A stretch of 45,539 nucleotides of DNA, from positions 1-45,539 of the forward strand of contig JAZFYD010000210.1 in assembly GCA_036443405.1 (NCBI GenBank). Direction: 5' to 3'. The stretch is from JAZFYD01 sp036443405 (lineage in GTDB: Bacteria > Planctomycetota > PLA2). The translations under genes were made by a program, and so were the position numbers. Positions 1-7,815 of this stretch are shown here, in pieces. The notes below the pieces were generated by a model. The model did not search any database. It was not told where the DNA came from and saw nothing but the letters and a program-made list of their open reading frames with translations. Each line of letters opens with the position of its first letter. Position 1 is the first letter of the stretch.

Positions 1-1205
1 GGCGTGGGCTTCTGGACGCCCATGCCGAGGAAGCTCAGTGACGCTTCGAGGAGGATCGTGTTGCCGACGCGCAGGGTCGCGTCGACGATGATCGGCGCGG
101 TCGCGTTCGGCAGAAGATGCCGGAACATGATCCGGCTCTTCGAGAGGCCCAAAGCGCGCGCGGCGGTCGTGAAATCCTGCTCCCGCAGGGAGAGGATCTG
201 TGCGCGCACCAATCTAGAGATACCCATCCAGCCGGTCGCGCCGAGAATCGCCACGATCAGAAAGATCGAGACCTCTTGCTTCGTGGCAGCGTACGCGGCG
301 TAGATGAGCAGCAAGAGTAGCAAGCGGGGAAACGCAAGAAGGATGTCCACGAAGCGCATGAGCGCCACGTCCGCGAAGCCGCCCAGGTACCCCGCCATGA
401 CACCGACCACGGAGCCGATCGACACCGCGATGAACATCGCCACGAATCCGATGGTGAGCGAGATCCGGCTGCCGTAGAGAAGCTCTGCGAAGAGGTCGCG
501 CCCGACGTCGTCCGTGCCGAGGATGTGGAACTCCGAGCGGAACGGGATCTCGTGTCCCGCCATCTCGACGACCCGGTTCGGCGGCATGTTCTTTTCCCAC
601 CCGCGCTTCGGCTCGCCGAGGTCCGCGGCGGCGACGATCTCGTCTTGGGGCGCGTCCTCGCCCATGTAGAGGACGATCTTGGAGGCGTCCTCGGGGTCCT
701 CGAAGAAGTCGCGGCAGAAGATCTCGCCCTGCTCCTTGTGGCCGACGACATAGATCGTCGTGAACGGCGAGGCCTTCTTGTTGGCGAAACCGGTAGGGAG
801 GCGCTCCGGGTCGTAATCCGCGAGAATCGGGCACCAGAGCGCGACCGTGTAGGCGAACCCGAGAATCTGCAGGCCGATCATGGCGCGCTGGTTCTTGCCC
901 AAGAGGCGCGAGGATATCTGCCACTGGCTCAGGGTCTCGAGCTCGGGCGGCGCCAGCAGCTTGCGCAGGCCCCGGCGGGCCGCAAGCATCCAGAGAATCG
1001 GCCACGCCGCGAGCACTACTAGGGCGACCACGCCATCCGCGCCGATCCAGTCCAGCGATCCCGCGACGATGTCGCCGATCCGGCCGGGCCGGAGGACGAT
1101 GACCGAGAGCCAGGCGCCGAGGAAGACGGCGTACTTGACGGCCTGACGACGGAATCCGTGGCGGAAATGGCCGTAGCCAGGGATCAGCCAGTCGATGGGT
1201 GTCAT
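1..1205 (-). CDS. oppC: OppC/DppC-type peptide ABC transporter permease (C-terminus outside window)
   Basis: Inner-membrane permease of a peptide/nickel-type ABC importer, pairing with the OppB-like permease encoded just upstream. It starts at ATG 1205, which overlaps the oppB stop by 4 nt (ATGA). The frame stays open to the window edge, giving 401 residues. The membrane-permease core occupies about residues 235-401, with the EAA loop at 341-368 (EQDF..AARALG...LPN) and the family signature LSFLGMGVQKP at 390-400. Two things are unusual. There is an extra N-terminal region of about 100 residues with two hydrophobic stretches (about 24-38 and 58-75) before the normal first helix at 107-127. 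There is also an insert of about 90 residues (130-220) before the canonical 'HILGTDDVGRDLF' stretch. Family identity is secure; the substrate is unknown. Confidence 0.93.
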   Translation of the reverse strand, partial: MTPIDWLIPGYGHFRHGFRRQAVKYAVFLGAWLSVIVLRPGRIGDIVAGSLDWIGADGVVALVVLAAWPILWMLAARRGLRKLLAPPELETLSQWQISSRLLGKNQRAMIGLQILGFAYTVALWCPILADYDPERLPTGFANKKASPFTTIYVVGHKEQGEIFCRDFFEDPEDASKIVLYMGEDAPQDEIVAAADLGEPKRGWEKNMPPNRVVEMAGHEIPFRSEFHILGTDDVGRDLFAELLYGSRISLTIGFVAMFIAVSIGSVVGVMAGYLGGFADVALMRFVDILLAFPRLLLLLLIYAAYAATKQEVSIFLIVAILGATGWMGISRLVRAQILSLREQDFTTAARALGLSKSRIMFRHLLPNATAPIIVDATLRVGNTILLEASLSFLGMGVQKPT

Positions 1206-2152
1206 CCCAGCCTCACGCGCGGGTCTACGACGGCGTAGAGGATGTCGGCGACGAGGCTGCCGATCACGACCATCGAAGTGGCAAGGATCGTCGTCACGAT
1301 GACGAGCGGCATGTCGCGCTGCGTGATCGCCAGGATCGTCACTGAACCCATGCCGGGCCAGCCGAAGATCTGCTCCGTGATGATCGCACCGCTGAAGAGA
1401 AACGGCAGGTAGAGGCCGAAGAGCGTGATCGTCGGCAGCAGCGCGTTTTTCATGATGTGCTTCCACACCACGGCGCGCTCGCTGAGCCCCTTCGCCCGCG
1501 CGGTCCGCACGTAGTCCTGGCGGACGACCTCAAGGACCGCCGAGCGTTGGTAACGCGCGGTGGACGCGGCGGCGGCGATGCCGAGGGTGACCGAGGGGAG
1601 GATGAGGTGCCTCAGGAAGTCCCAGAGGCCGCTCTCACCCGGGTTGTGGATGCCGTAGCGTGGCAGCCATCCCAGCTTCACGGCGAAGATCAACGCCATC
1701 ATGAGCGAGAGCCAAAAGCCCGGCATCGAGTAAAGGAACAGCGACGTGAACGTCAACACGCCGTCCATCCTGGAGTGCTGCTTGAGCGCCTGGACTACTC
1801 CGATGCCGATGCCGATGGCGAACTGCAGGAGCAGCGCCGCGATCGTGAGCTTGAGCGTGTTGGGGATCGCATCGCCTAGGATGTCCGACACGCGGCGGTT
1901 CTGCGTAATGGACACGAGGTCGCGGTTCCAAAGCCCCTTCACCAGCATGCGGAAACGAAAGACCGGGGTGTGGTCCGGCCCGTATCCGTACTTCGCCTTG
2001 ATGTTCGCGAGCGCCTCTTTCGTCATCTTGGGGCTCTCGAGATGGGCGAACGGGTCGCCCGGCGCCGTCTCGACCGCGATAAACGTGATCGCGATGACCC
2101 CGGCCAGGATGAAAACCCCCCAGAGCAGGCGGCGAGCGATGAACGCGAGCAC
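1202..2152 (-). CDS. oppB: OppB/DppB-type peptide ABC transporter permease
   Basis: Inner-membrane permease of the peptide importer, 316 residues, close to the family norm. The N-terminus (MLAFIARRLLWGVFILAGV) and the early motif 'FIAVETAPGDPFA' are typical of OppB/DppB. The EAA loop is seen in 'QDYVRTARAKGLSERAVV' followed by 'KHIMKNALLPTIT', and the C-terminal part holds 'IFGWPGMGSVTILAI'. The start is GTG at 2152, lying directly against the stop of the substrate-binding protein gene, with a GGAAG ribosome-binding site inside that gene's last codons. Its stop overlaps oppC. It is almost certainly co-transcribed with its neighbours; the ATPase subunits are probably beyond the left edge or elsewhere. 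Confidence 0.95.
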   Translation of the reverse strand: MLAFIARRLLWGVFILAGVIAITFIAVETAPGDPFAHLESPKMTKEALANIKAKYGYGPDHTPVFRFRMLVKGLWNRDLVSITQNRRVSDILGDAIPNTLKLTIAALLLQFAIGIGIGVVQALKQHSRMDGVLTFTSLFLYSMPGFWLSLMMALIFAVKLGWLPRYGIHNPGESGLWDFLRHLILPSVTLGIAAAASTARYQRSAVLEVVRQDYVRTARAKGLSERAVVWKHIMKNALLPTITLFGLYLPFLFSGAIITEQIFGWPGMGSVTILAITQRDMPLVIVTTILATSMVVIGSLVADILYAVVDPRVRLG

Positions 2153-3874
2153 TTACTTCCCCGCGACCAGTCGCTTGCTCTTGGGAATGAACCACTCCCA
2201 GATATTGAAATACGGCGAAAGGGAGTTCATCTCCACGTTCTGGAAACGCTTGTGCAGCGCGTGCATGGCGTGGAGCTCACCGATGAGCGTGTAACCCTGC
2301 TCGTCGTACATGATGGCCTGGAATTCCTTCCAGATCTGCATGGCCTTCTTCCGGTCCGGCTCGATTGCGCCGCGTTCGATGAGGTCGTCCACCTTCTTGT
2401 TGGAGTACTGGCAGAAGTTGAAGCCGCCGATGCCGCTCGTGTGCCAGGTGGGTTTTGGGTCCACCTTGGTGGCGACGTTCCAGGCGCCGATCCACGCTTC
2501 CTCGCGGCCCTTTCTGAGGTTTTCTCCGAAAGCGTTGAACTCCTGGAGGCCGATCTTCACGTCGAGGCCGATCGACTTGAGTTGCGACTGGACCATCTGC
2601 TGGATCTCCGCGCGATCCTCGTTGCCGGCATTCGTCGATAGCGTGAAGCTGAACTTCTTCCCGTCCTTCTCGCGAATTCCATCGGCACCCAGCTTCCAGC
2701 CGGCGCTCTCCAGCAACTCGATCGCCTTTTCCGGGCTGTAAGGGAGCGGCTCGAGCGAGCGGTCGCAGGCCCACATCGAGGAGATGATCGGCGACGCCAT
2801 TAGCTTCGCGTAACCCAAGAAGACGCTCTTGACGATCTGGCGCCGGTCGATGGCCAGGGTCATCGCGTTGCGCACGACCTTGTCCTTGAAGATCGGGTGC
2901 TTGCAGTTCCACCCGATGTAGTAGTAGTAGCGGCTCAAGAAGGTGTAGAGGTAGAGATCCGGGTGATCGAGGACCTTCTTTGCGTTGACGGGTTGGACCG
3001 TCGGCTGGCAGTCGATCTCGCCGGTCAGCATGGACTCGAACACGGTTTGCCGGTCCTTGATGACGCGGAAGTAGACCTCGTCGAGGAGCGGGATCCCCTT
3101 GTCCCAAAACCTCTCGTTCGGCACGAGGAGGAACTCCTCGTTGTGTTTGTAGTCTTTGACCCGGTAGTACCCGTTGACGACGCTCGCCGCCTCGTCCCAG
3201 TGCGCGTAGCTCTTCCACTCTTTGAAGGCGATCTTGCCGAAGACGTGCTCGGGGATGATGTGCGTGTCCTTCGAGTCCATCTCCATGTCGGGGTAGTCGG
3301 CGTCGAAGTGGATCGTGAAGTTTTTGTCGTCGTGGATCTCGATGTCCACGATGTGGCGCACGATCGAGGCGCTTGCCCATGCCACGTCGGGATTCTTGGC
3401 CGCGAGCCAGCTGAACCGGATGTCCGTCGAAGTGACCGGGGTACCGTCACTCCAGAAGGCATCGTCGCGGAGCTTGTAGATGAGGTTCTTGCCGTCTTTT
3501 TTCGGACGCGACACGGCGAGCAGCGGGGTGAAGGTGGGCGGGCCCTGGTGGTAGTCCGCGTGCTCCTCCAGGAGGCGGAGGTAGATCATGTCGTGGACGC
3601 GGCCCGCGTCGGCGCTCGTGGAGAGGTAGGGGTTGAAGTTGTCCACGTCGGAGACGAGCGGAAGGACCACCCGGCCGCCGCGCTTTTTCGTCGCGGGGTC
3701 GAAGTCCTTGTTCGTGGCCGTGGACAGCTCGCCGCGGATCTCGTCCTTGTGCGCCGGGGCGTCGGCGACGTCGCGCCGGACCGTACGTTCCTTGCCGGGC
3801 TCGTCGCCCCCGCATCCGCCGGATAGGAACACCACACCCAAGAAGGCGCAGGCGATGAAGTGAGTTCTGGTCAT
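2153..3874 (-). CDS. Extracellular solute-binding protein, family 5 (OppA/DppA-like), copy 1
   Basis: Periplasmic or lipid-anchored substrate-binding component of the importer, 573 residues. The N-terminus has a hydrophobic signal ending at Cys21 (LSGGC), a slightly atypical lipobox that still suggests a lipoprotein. Family-5 features include 'FWSDGTPVTSTDIRFSWLA', the stretch 'TGEIDCQPTVQP', 'AMTLAIDRRQIV', and the C-terminal 'IWEWFIPKS'. Start ATG 3874 is chosen because it has a GGGAG Shine-Dalgarno about 8 nt upstream and gives the signal peptide; the frame stays open further upstream but that part overlaps the next gene without similarity. It is a clear paralogue of the next gene, so the transporter may have two ligand receptors. 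Confidence 0.93.
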   Translation of the reverse strand: MTRTHFIACAFLGVVFLSGGCGGDEPGKERTVRRDVADAPAHKDEIRGELSTATNKDFDPATKKRGGRVVLPLVSDVDNFNPYLSTSADAGRVHDMIYLRLLEEHADYHQGPPTFTPLLAVSRPKKDGKNLIYKLRDDAFWSDGTPVTSTDIRFSWLAAKNPDVAWASASIVRHIVDIEIHDDKNFTIHFDADYPDMEMDSKDTHIIPEHVFGKIAFKEWKSYAHWDEAASVVNGYYRVKDYKHNEEFLLVPNERFWDKGIPLLDEVYFRVIKDRQTVFESMLTGEIDCQPTVQPVNAKKVLDHPDLYLYTFLSRYYYYIGWNCKHPIFKDKVVRNAMTLAIDRRQIVKSVFLGYAKLMASPIISSMWACDRSLEPLPYSPEKAIELLESAGWKLGADGIREKDGKKFSFTLSTNAGNEDRAEIQQMVQSQLKSIGLDVKIGLQEFNAFGENLRKGREEAWIGAWNVATKVDPKPTWHTSGIGGFNFCQYSNKKVDDLIERGAIEPDRKKAMQIWKEFQAIMYDEQGYTLIGELHAMHALHKRFQNVEMNSLSPYFNIWEWFIPKSKRLVAGK

Positions 3875-3897
3875 GGCGGGATTCTCCCAAATGCGCG

Positions 3898-5586
3898 TCA
3901 CCGCGTCATTCCCTGCAGCTCCTTGGGGATGAACCACTCGGAGAGGTTGTAGTAGGTCTGGTTGGCGTTGATCTCGACATTGTTGAATTTCTTCCGCACC
4001 GCGTGGATGGCGCGCAGCTCGTACAGCCACGTGTAGGGCTGCTCCTCGTGCATGATGCGGTGGATTCGATGCCACATCTTGCGGGCCTTTTCGAGGTCGA
4101 GCTCGACGCGGGCCTCTTCGATGAGCCGTGACGCCTCCTTGTGGCGCCAGCGCCCGAAGTTCCACCCACCGATCGAGTCGATGTGGAAGATGTTCTTGAG
4201 GTCCACCTTCGATGAGAGCCACCAGCCGCCGACCCACGCGTCCTCCCGGCCCTTGCGAAGGTTCTCTCCCATCGTGTTGAAATCCGAGGGCTGGACGCGG
4301 ACCTTCACGCCGATCTTCTTCAGGTCGGCCTGGATGTACTGGACGGCTTGCATCCTTCGTTCGTTGCTCGAGTTCGTCGTGATCGTGAACTGGAACGGCT
4401 TGCCGTCCTTGCGCAGGACACCGTCGTCGCCGGGTGCCCAGCCCAGGTCGGAGAGAATCTTCTCCGCCTGCTCCGGGTCGTAAGGGCGGATTGGAACCGT
4501 GGGGTCGTACGCCCAACTGGTGGAGACGAACGGCCCGTTGAGCGGCTTGCCGTATCCGTGGAGCAGCGACGGGATCATCCGCTTCACGTTGATCGCAAGC
4601 GTCAGGGCGCGGCGCACGGCGGCATCCTTGAACAGCCAGAAGTCGCAGTTCCACCCGAGATAGTCGTAGATGAGGCCGGAGTGGTTGTAGAGATAGAAGT
4701 CGGGGTGCTCGAGCACCTTGCGCGCGTTACGGCCGTCCACGCTGTCCTGCATGTCCAGTTCGCCGGTGAGGAGGGACTCGAAGATCGTCTGCTTGTCCTT
4801 CAACACGCGGATGTGGATTCTCTCCAGTCGCGGGAGGCTCTTGTCCCAGTAACGGTCGTTCGGGACGAGAACGAACTCCTCGTTGTATCTGTAGGACTCG
4901 AGTTTGTAGGGGCCGCTCACTGTGCGCGCCGCGTTGTCCCAGCCCTGGTAGCCCTTCCAGTCTTTGAATGGGATCTTGCCGTAGATGTGCTTGGGGAGGA
5001 TGCGCCAGTCCTTGGCGTCCTTGAGCATGTACGGATAGGCCAGCGCAAAGTGCAGGACGTAGGTCTTCGAGTCCACGACCTCGCAATGGGTGATGTGGTC
5101 CACGTAGGCCGTGTTCGTCCAGGCGACATCCTCGTCCTTGGCGGCCTGCAGGGAGAACCGCGCGTCTTCGGCGGTGATCGGCACGCCGTCGCTCCAGACG
5201 GCGTCGTCCCGGATGTGCATCGTGATTCTCTTGCCGTCGACCGACCACTTGTCGACGACTCCGGGACGGAACGTCGGCGGTCCCTTGTGGAAGTCGGCGT
5301 TCTCCCGAAGGGGAAAGGGGTACAGCCGTGTGTGGATCTCGTAGTCGTACGCGGACGTGCTGAGATAGGGGTTGAACGTGCCGATGTCGGTCGCGGAGGG
5401 CAGTACGGCGCGGCCGCCGTTCACGATGTCCCCGGGTTCGAAGTCCTTGCGCTCCGCAGTGGAGAGTTCACCGAATATCTCGTCCGGGTGGCTGCCCGCG
5501 CTGCGGGCGGCGCGAGGCGTGCTCGTGCCGGGCCCGCTGTCGCCGCACGCGGCCAGAAACAAGAGTGCGGAGCAGAGCGTTCTCAT
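3898..5586 (-). CDS. Extracellular solute-binding protein, family 5 (OppA/DppA-like), copy 2
   Basis: Second substrate-binding lipoprotein of the importer, 562 residues. It starts MRTLCSALLFLAACGDSG, with a textbook lipobox (LAAC, Cys14) after a very short signal. It shares with copy 1 the mature N-terminal phrase 'GELSTA..KDF.P', the 'WSDGVPITAEDARFSL' motif, 'GENLRKGRE.AW.G' and the end 'EWFIPK', so the two are paralogues. The start ATG shares its A with the TGA of the upstream dehydratase gene (TGATG), indicating translational coupling. The gap to copy 1 is 23 nt. Solutes transported by such systems are usually di- or oligopeptides; which peptide cannot be told from sequence. Confidence 0.93.
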   Translation of the reverse strand: MRTLCSALLFLAACGDSGPGTSTPRAARSAGSHPDEIFGELSTAERKDFEPGDIVNGGRAVLPSATDIGTFNPYLSTSAYDYEIHTRLYPFPLRENADFHKGPPTFRPGVVDKWSVDGKRITMHIRDDAVWSDGVPITAEDARFSLQAAKDEDVAWTNTAYVDHITHCEVVDSKTYVLHFALAYPYMLKDAKDWRILPKHIYGKIPFKDWKGYQGWDNAARTVSGPYKLESYRYNEEFVLVPNDRYWDKSLPRLERIHIRVLKDKQTIFESLLTGELDMQDSVDGRNARKVLEHPDFYLYNHSGLIYDYLGWNCDFWLFKDAAVRRALTLAINVKRMIPSLLHGYGKPLNGPFVSTSWAYDPTVPIRPYDPEQAEKILSDLGWAPGDDGVLRKDGKPFQFTITTNSSNERRMQAVQYIQADLKKIGVKVRVQPSDFNTMGENLRKGREDAWVGGWWLSSKVDLKNIFHIDSIGGWNFGRWRHKEASRLIEEARVELDLEKARKMWHRIHRIMHEEQPYTWLYELRAIHAVRKKFNNVEINANQTYYNLSEWFIPKELQGMTR

Positions 5587-6563
5587 CAGATCTCCTGGCG
5601 GAGGATGCGCGCGAGCACTTCGAAGTCGGCGTTGCCGCCCGTTAATACGGTTGCCGCGGTGCCGGGGATGTTGTCCCCGAGTTTTTGAAACAAGAGGGCG
5701 GCGAGGCCGGCCGCGCCGGACGGCTCGACGAGCACCTTCGCGCGGGCGAGCAGGAAGCGCACGGCCTCCGCGATTTCCGTGTCGCTCACGGTCAACATGC
5801 CGTCCACGAGCGCGGCGCAGATTTGATACGGCATGCGGCCCGGTGCCACCGGGCGGAGGCCGTCGGCGATGGTGTTCGACGGTTCGATCGTGACCGGCTT
5901 GTGCGCGGCCAGCGACTGGCCCATGCTGTTGGCGGTTTCGGGCTCGACGCCGTAGACCTTGATGCGCGGGTTCTTGGACTTCGCGGCGAGCGCGCATCCG
6001 GCGAGCAGGCCGCCGCCGCCGCACGGCACCAAGAGCGCATCGACGTGCGGAGCGTCCTCGAGGATCTCTTTTCCGACGGTGCCCTGCCCGGCAATGGTCC
6101 AGGCGTGGTCGAACGCGTGCACGAACGTCGCGCCGGTCTCCTCCGCGATCTCGGCCGCGCGGGCCAGGCGCACGTCGCTCGTGGTCCCCGCCAGAATGAC
6201 CTTGGCGCCTTCGCGTTCGATGGCTTCGCGTTTGCCCGGCATCACGTCTTCCGGGACGACGATGCTCGCCGGCACGTTGAAGAGCTTCGCGGCTCGCGCG
6301 ACGCCCTGGCCGTGATTGCCACTCGACGCCGCGACGACGCCCTTCTTGCGCTCCGCTGCCTTCAACTGCGCGACGAAGTTGTAGGCGCCGCGCAGCTTGA
6401 ACGCGCCGACGCGCTGGAAGTTCTCACCCTTGAGGAGGACCCGGCAGCCCGCTTCGCGGTCGAGCGCGGATGACGTGAACATCAGCGTCCGATGGCATAC
6501 GCCCTGGATGCGGCGGTGCGCCGAGGCGATGTCCTCGGGAGTTACGGGCAAAGCGCCGGTCAT
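5586..6563 (-). CDS. PLP-dependent threonine/serine dehydratase family protein
   Basis: Fold-type II PLP enzyme, 325 residues, of the threonine ammonia-lyase/serine racemase family. The PLP lysine is in 'RVGAFKLRGA' (Lys56), the substrate-carboxylate loop is 'SSGNHGQG' (about 80-87), and the PLP phosphate loop is 'CGGGGLLAG' near residue 183. There is no C-terminal ACT regulatory domain, so it resembles catabolic TdcB or serine racemase rather than biosynthetic IlvA. Start ATG 6563 (MTGALPV) is preferred; an in-frame GTG-type extension to 6635 adds 24 residues with no family match. It is the first gene of the importer operon and overlaps the next gene by one base, suggesting that amino acids from imported peptides are deaminated or epimerised. 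Exact reaction unresolved. Confidence 0.9.
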   Translation of the reverse strand: MTGALPVTPEDIASAHRRIQGVCHRTLMFTSSALDREAGCRVLLKGENFQRVGAFKLRGAYNFVAQLKAAERKKGVVAASSGNHGQGVARAAKLFNVPASIVVPEDVMPGKREAIEREGAKVILAGTTSDVRLARAAEIAEETGATFVHAFDHAWTIAGQGTVGKEILEDAPHVDALLVPCGGGGLLAGCALAAKSKNPRIKVYGVEPETANSMGQSLAAHKPVTIEPSNTIADGLRPVAPGRMPYQICAALVDGMLTVSDTEIAEAVRFLLARAKVLVEPSGAAGLAALLFQKLGDNIPGTAATVLTGGNADFEVLARILRQEI

Positions 6564-6753
6564 CGGTTTCCGATCTCTCGTAACGCCCTCAAGACCCGAA
6601 ATGTACCAACTTCCCAGGTAGCTTGCGCGGCCCACGGACGGGCGTTAAGTTGTGCCGCCACAATAGGTTGCGCACCGGGAGCCGCGAGGGCCCCGACGCC
6701 CGTGAGCCGTAGGTTACCGGGCCGGTTGTCCTCCTTATTCGAGGATTCGTTTG
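6564..6753. promoter_or_regulatory. Divergent promoter region between dehydratase/opp operon and M19 dipeptidase
   Basis: A 190 nt spacer separates the starts of the minus-strand dehydratase gene and the plus-strand dipeptidase gene, so promoters for both must lie here or just inside the genes. The dipeptidase has a clear ribosome-binding site, GAGGA at 6741-6745. I could not identify a convincing -35/-10 pair or an operator palindrome. The shared spacer would allow joint control of peptide uptake and hydrolysis. Confidence 0.5.
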
Positions 6754-7695
6754 ATGTTGCCGTTTACCGACGCGCACCTGGATATCGCCTGGTCAAGCCT
6801 GCTGAACGGGCGCGACTTCGTTCACGGGCATCCCGACGCAGCGCTCGGATTGCCCGACCTGCTCGCCGGCGGGATCTCGCTCGCTTGCGCGACGATCTTC
6901 TCCGCGAAGTTCGATCCCGACACCGAGACGGCGCGCGAGGTAGCGGAGCAACAGCTCGCGTATTACGACGCGTTGCCCGGCCGCAGTTCCGGCACCGTGA
7001 TCTGGCCCGCCGATGCGATCGACGTCGGCACCTTTCCGACGGGGAAGAAAGTCTGCCTAGTGGGTCTCATCGAGGGGTGCGAGCCCGTCGAGACGCCCGA
7101 CGATCTCGACTTTTTTTACAAGCGCGGGGTTCGGGCGGCGGGCCTGACTTGGAATCAGAAAAACAAGTGGGCCGCCGGATGCGCTGCCGAGGGCGGCTTG
7201 ACGGCCGACGGCGTCGAGTTGGTTCGCGCGATGGACCGGTTGAACATGGTGCATGACATCTCGCACCTGAGCCGCACGAGTGTGGACGACCTTTTCGGGA
7301 CGGCGCGCGGTCCGGTCATGGCGAGTCACGTCGGCGCGGACGCCATCTACTCACACAGGCGCAACCTGACCGATGCGCATCTCGCGGAGGTCGCGCGTCG
7401 CGGTGGCGTCGTCGGCATCGTCCTGTTCTCGAAGTTCCTTTGCGAAGGGCGCGCGACGATGGACGACGTCGTCGCCCACCTGATGCACATGCTCGAGATC
7501 TGCGGGCCTGAGTCGGTCGGCATCGGTTCCGACCTCGACGGCGGCTTCAGCCGGTCCCATCTCCCGACGAGCATTCACACCGCCGCGGACTTCCCGAACA
7601 TCGCGGACGCGCTGCGAGCGAGCGGGGTGTCGGAGGACGACGTCGCGAAGGTGTGCGGCTCGAACTTTCGCCGCTTGCTGACTGGGGTGATGTAG
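6754..7695 (+). CDS. Membrane dipeptidase family (peptidase M19) metallohydrolase
   Basis: Zinc dipeptidase of the renal dipeptidase family, 313 residues, slightly short. Metal and active-site positions are visible: 'DAHLDI' (H8 and D10), the bridging glutamate in 'VGLIEGCEP', histidines in 'VHDISHLS' and 'VMASHVG', and the late aspartate in 'GIGSDLDGG'. The start ATG 6754 has GAGGA 8 nt upstream; a TTG one codon earlier is less likely. M19 enzymes cleave dipeptides, including those with a C-terminal D-residue. No signal peptide is seen, so it is probably cytosolic and would act on imported dipeptides. Its divergent position beside a peptide importer and an amino-acid dehydratase supports a peptide-catabolism role. 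Confidence 0.93.
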   Translation: MLPFTDAHLDIAWSSLLNGRDFVHGHPDAALGLPDLLAGGISLACATIFSAKFDPDTETAREVAEQQLAYYDALPGRSSGTVIWPADAIDVGTFPTGKKVCLVGLIEGCEPVETPDDLDFFYKRGVRAAGLTWNQKNKWAAGCAAEGGLTADGVELVRAMDRLNMVHDISHLSRTSVDDLFGTARGPVMASHVGADAIYSHRRNLTDAHLAEVARRGGVVGIVLFSKFLCEGRATMDDVVAHLMHMLEICGPESVGIGSDLDGGFSRSHLPTSIHTAADFPNIADALRASGVSEDDVAKVCGSNFRRLLTGVM

Positions 7696-7760
7696 GCGTC
7701 GGCCGGCCGGGCGAGCTAGGACCCACTCCCGCCCCCATCTCAGACCGCTCGAACATGAGG

Positions 7761-7813
7761 CTCCAACGGCGTCAGCCGTTGGGCAAAGGACACTGCGGCG
7801 TCAGCCGTTGGGC
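7761..7813. repeat. REP-like palindrome pair (locus A), 3' of the FHA-kinase gene
   Basis: Two tandem units, 7761-7784 and 7793-7813, each ending GTCAGCCGTTGGGCA. Unit 1 contains a perfect 8-bp stem with a 4-nt loop (core CCAACGGCgtcaGCCGTTGG). Unit 2 has lost most of the left arm. The pair ends only 2 nt before the stop codon of the minus-strand kinase gene. The same arrangement recurs at 21266-21321 and 30464-30517. Confidence 0.85.
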
Positions 7814-7815
7814 AG

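Noticed and set aside
214..1005. Open frame of 263 residues inside the OppC region
   Set aside because: It is a shadow of the OppC frame; composition is Arg/Pro/Gly-rich without motifs, while the OppC frame shows the EAA loop and family signatures.
3875..4654. N-terminal extension of binding protein copy 1 into the next gene
   Set aside because: The extra 260 residues are antistructural, Arg/Pro-rich, and overlap binding protein copy 2 in another frame. ATG 3874 gives a signal peptide and ribosome-binding site.
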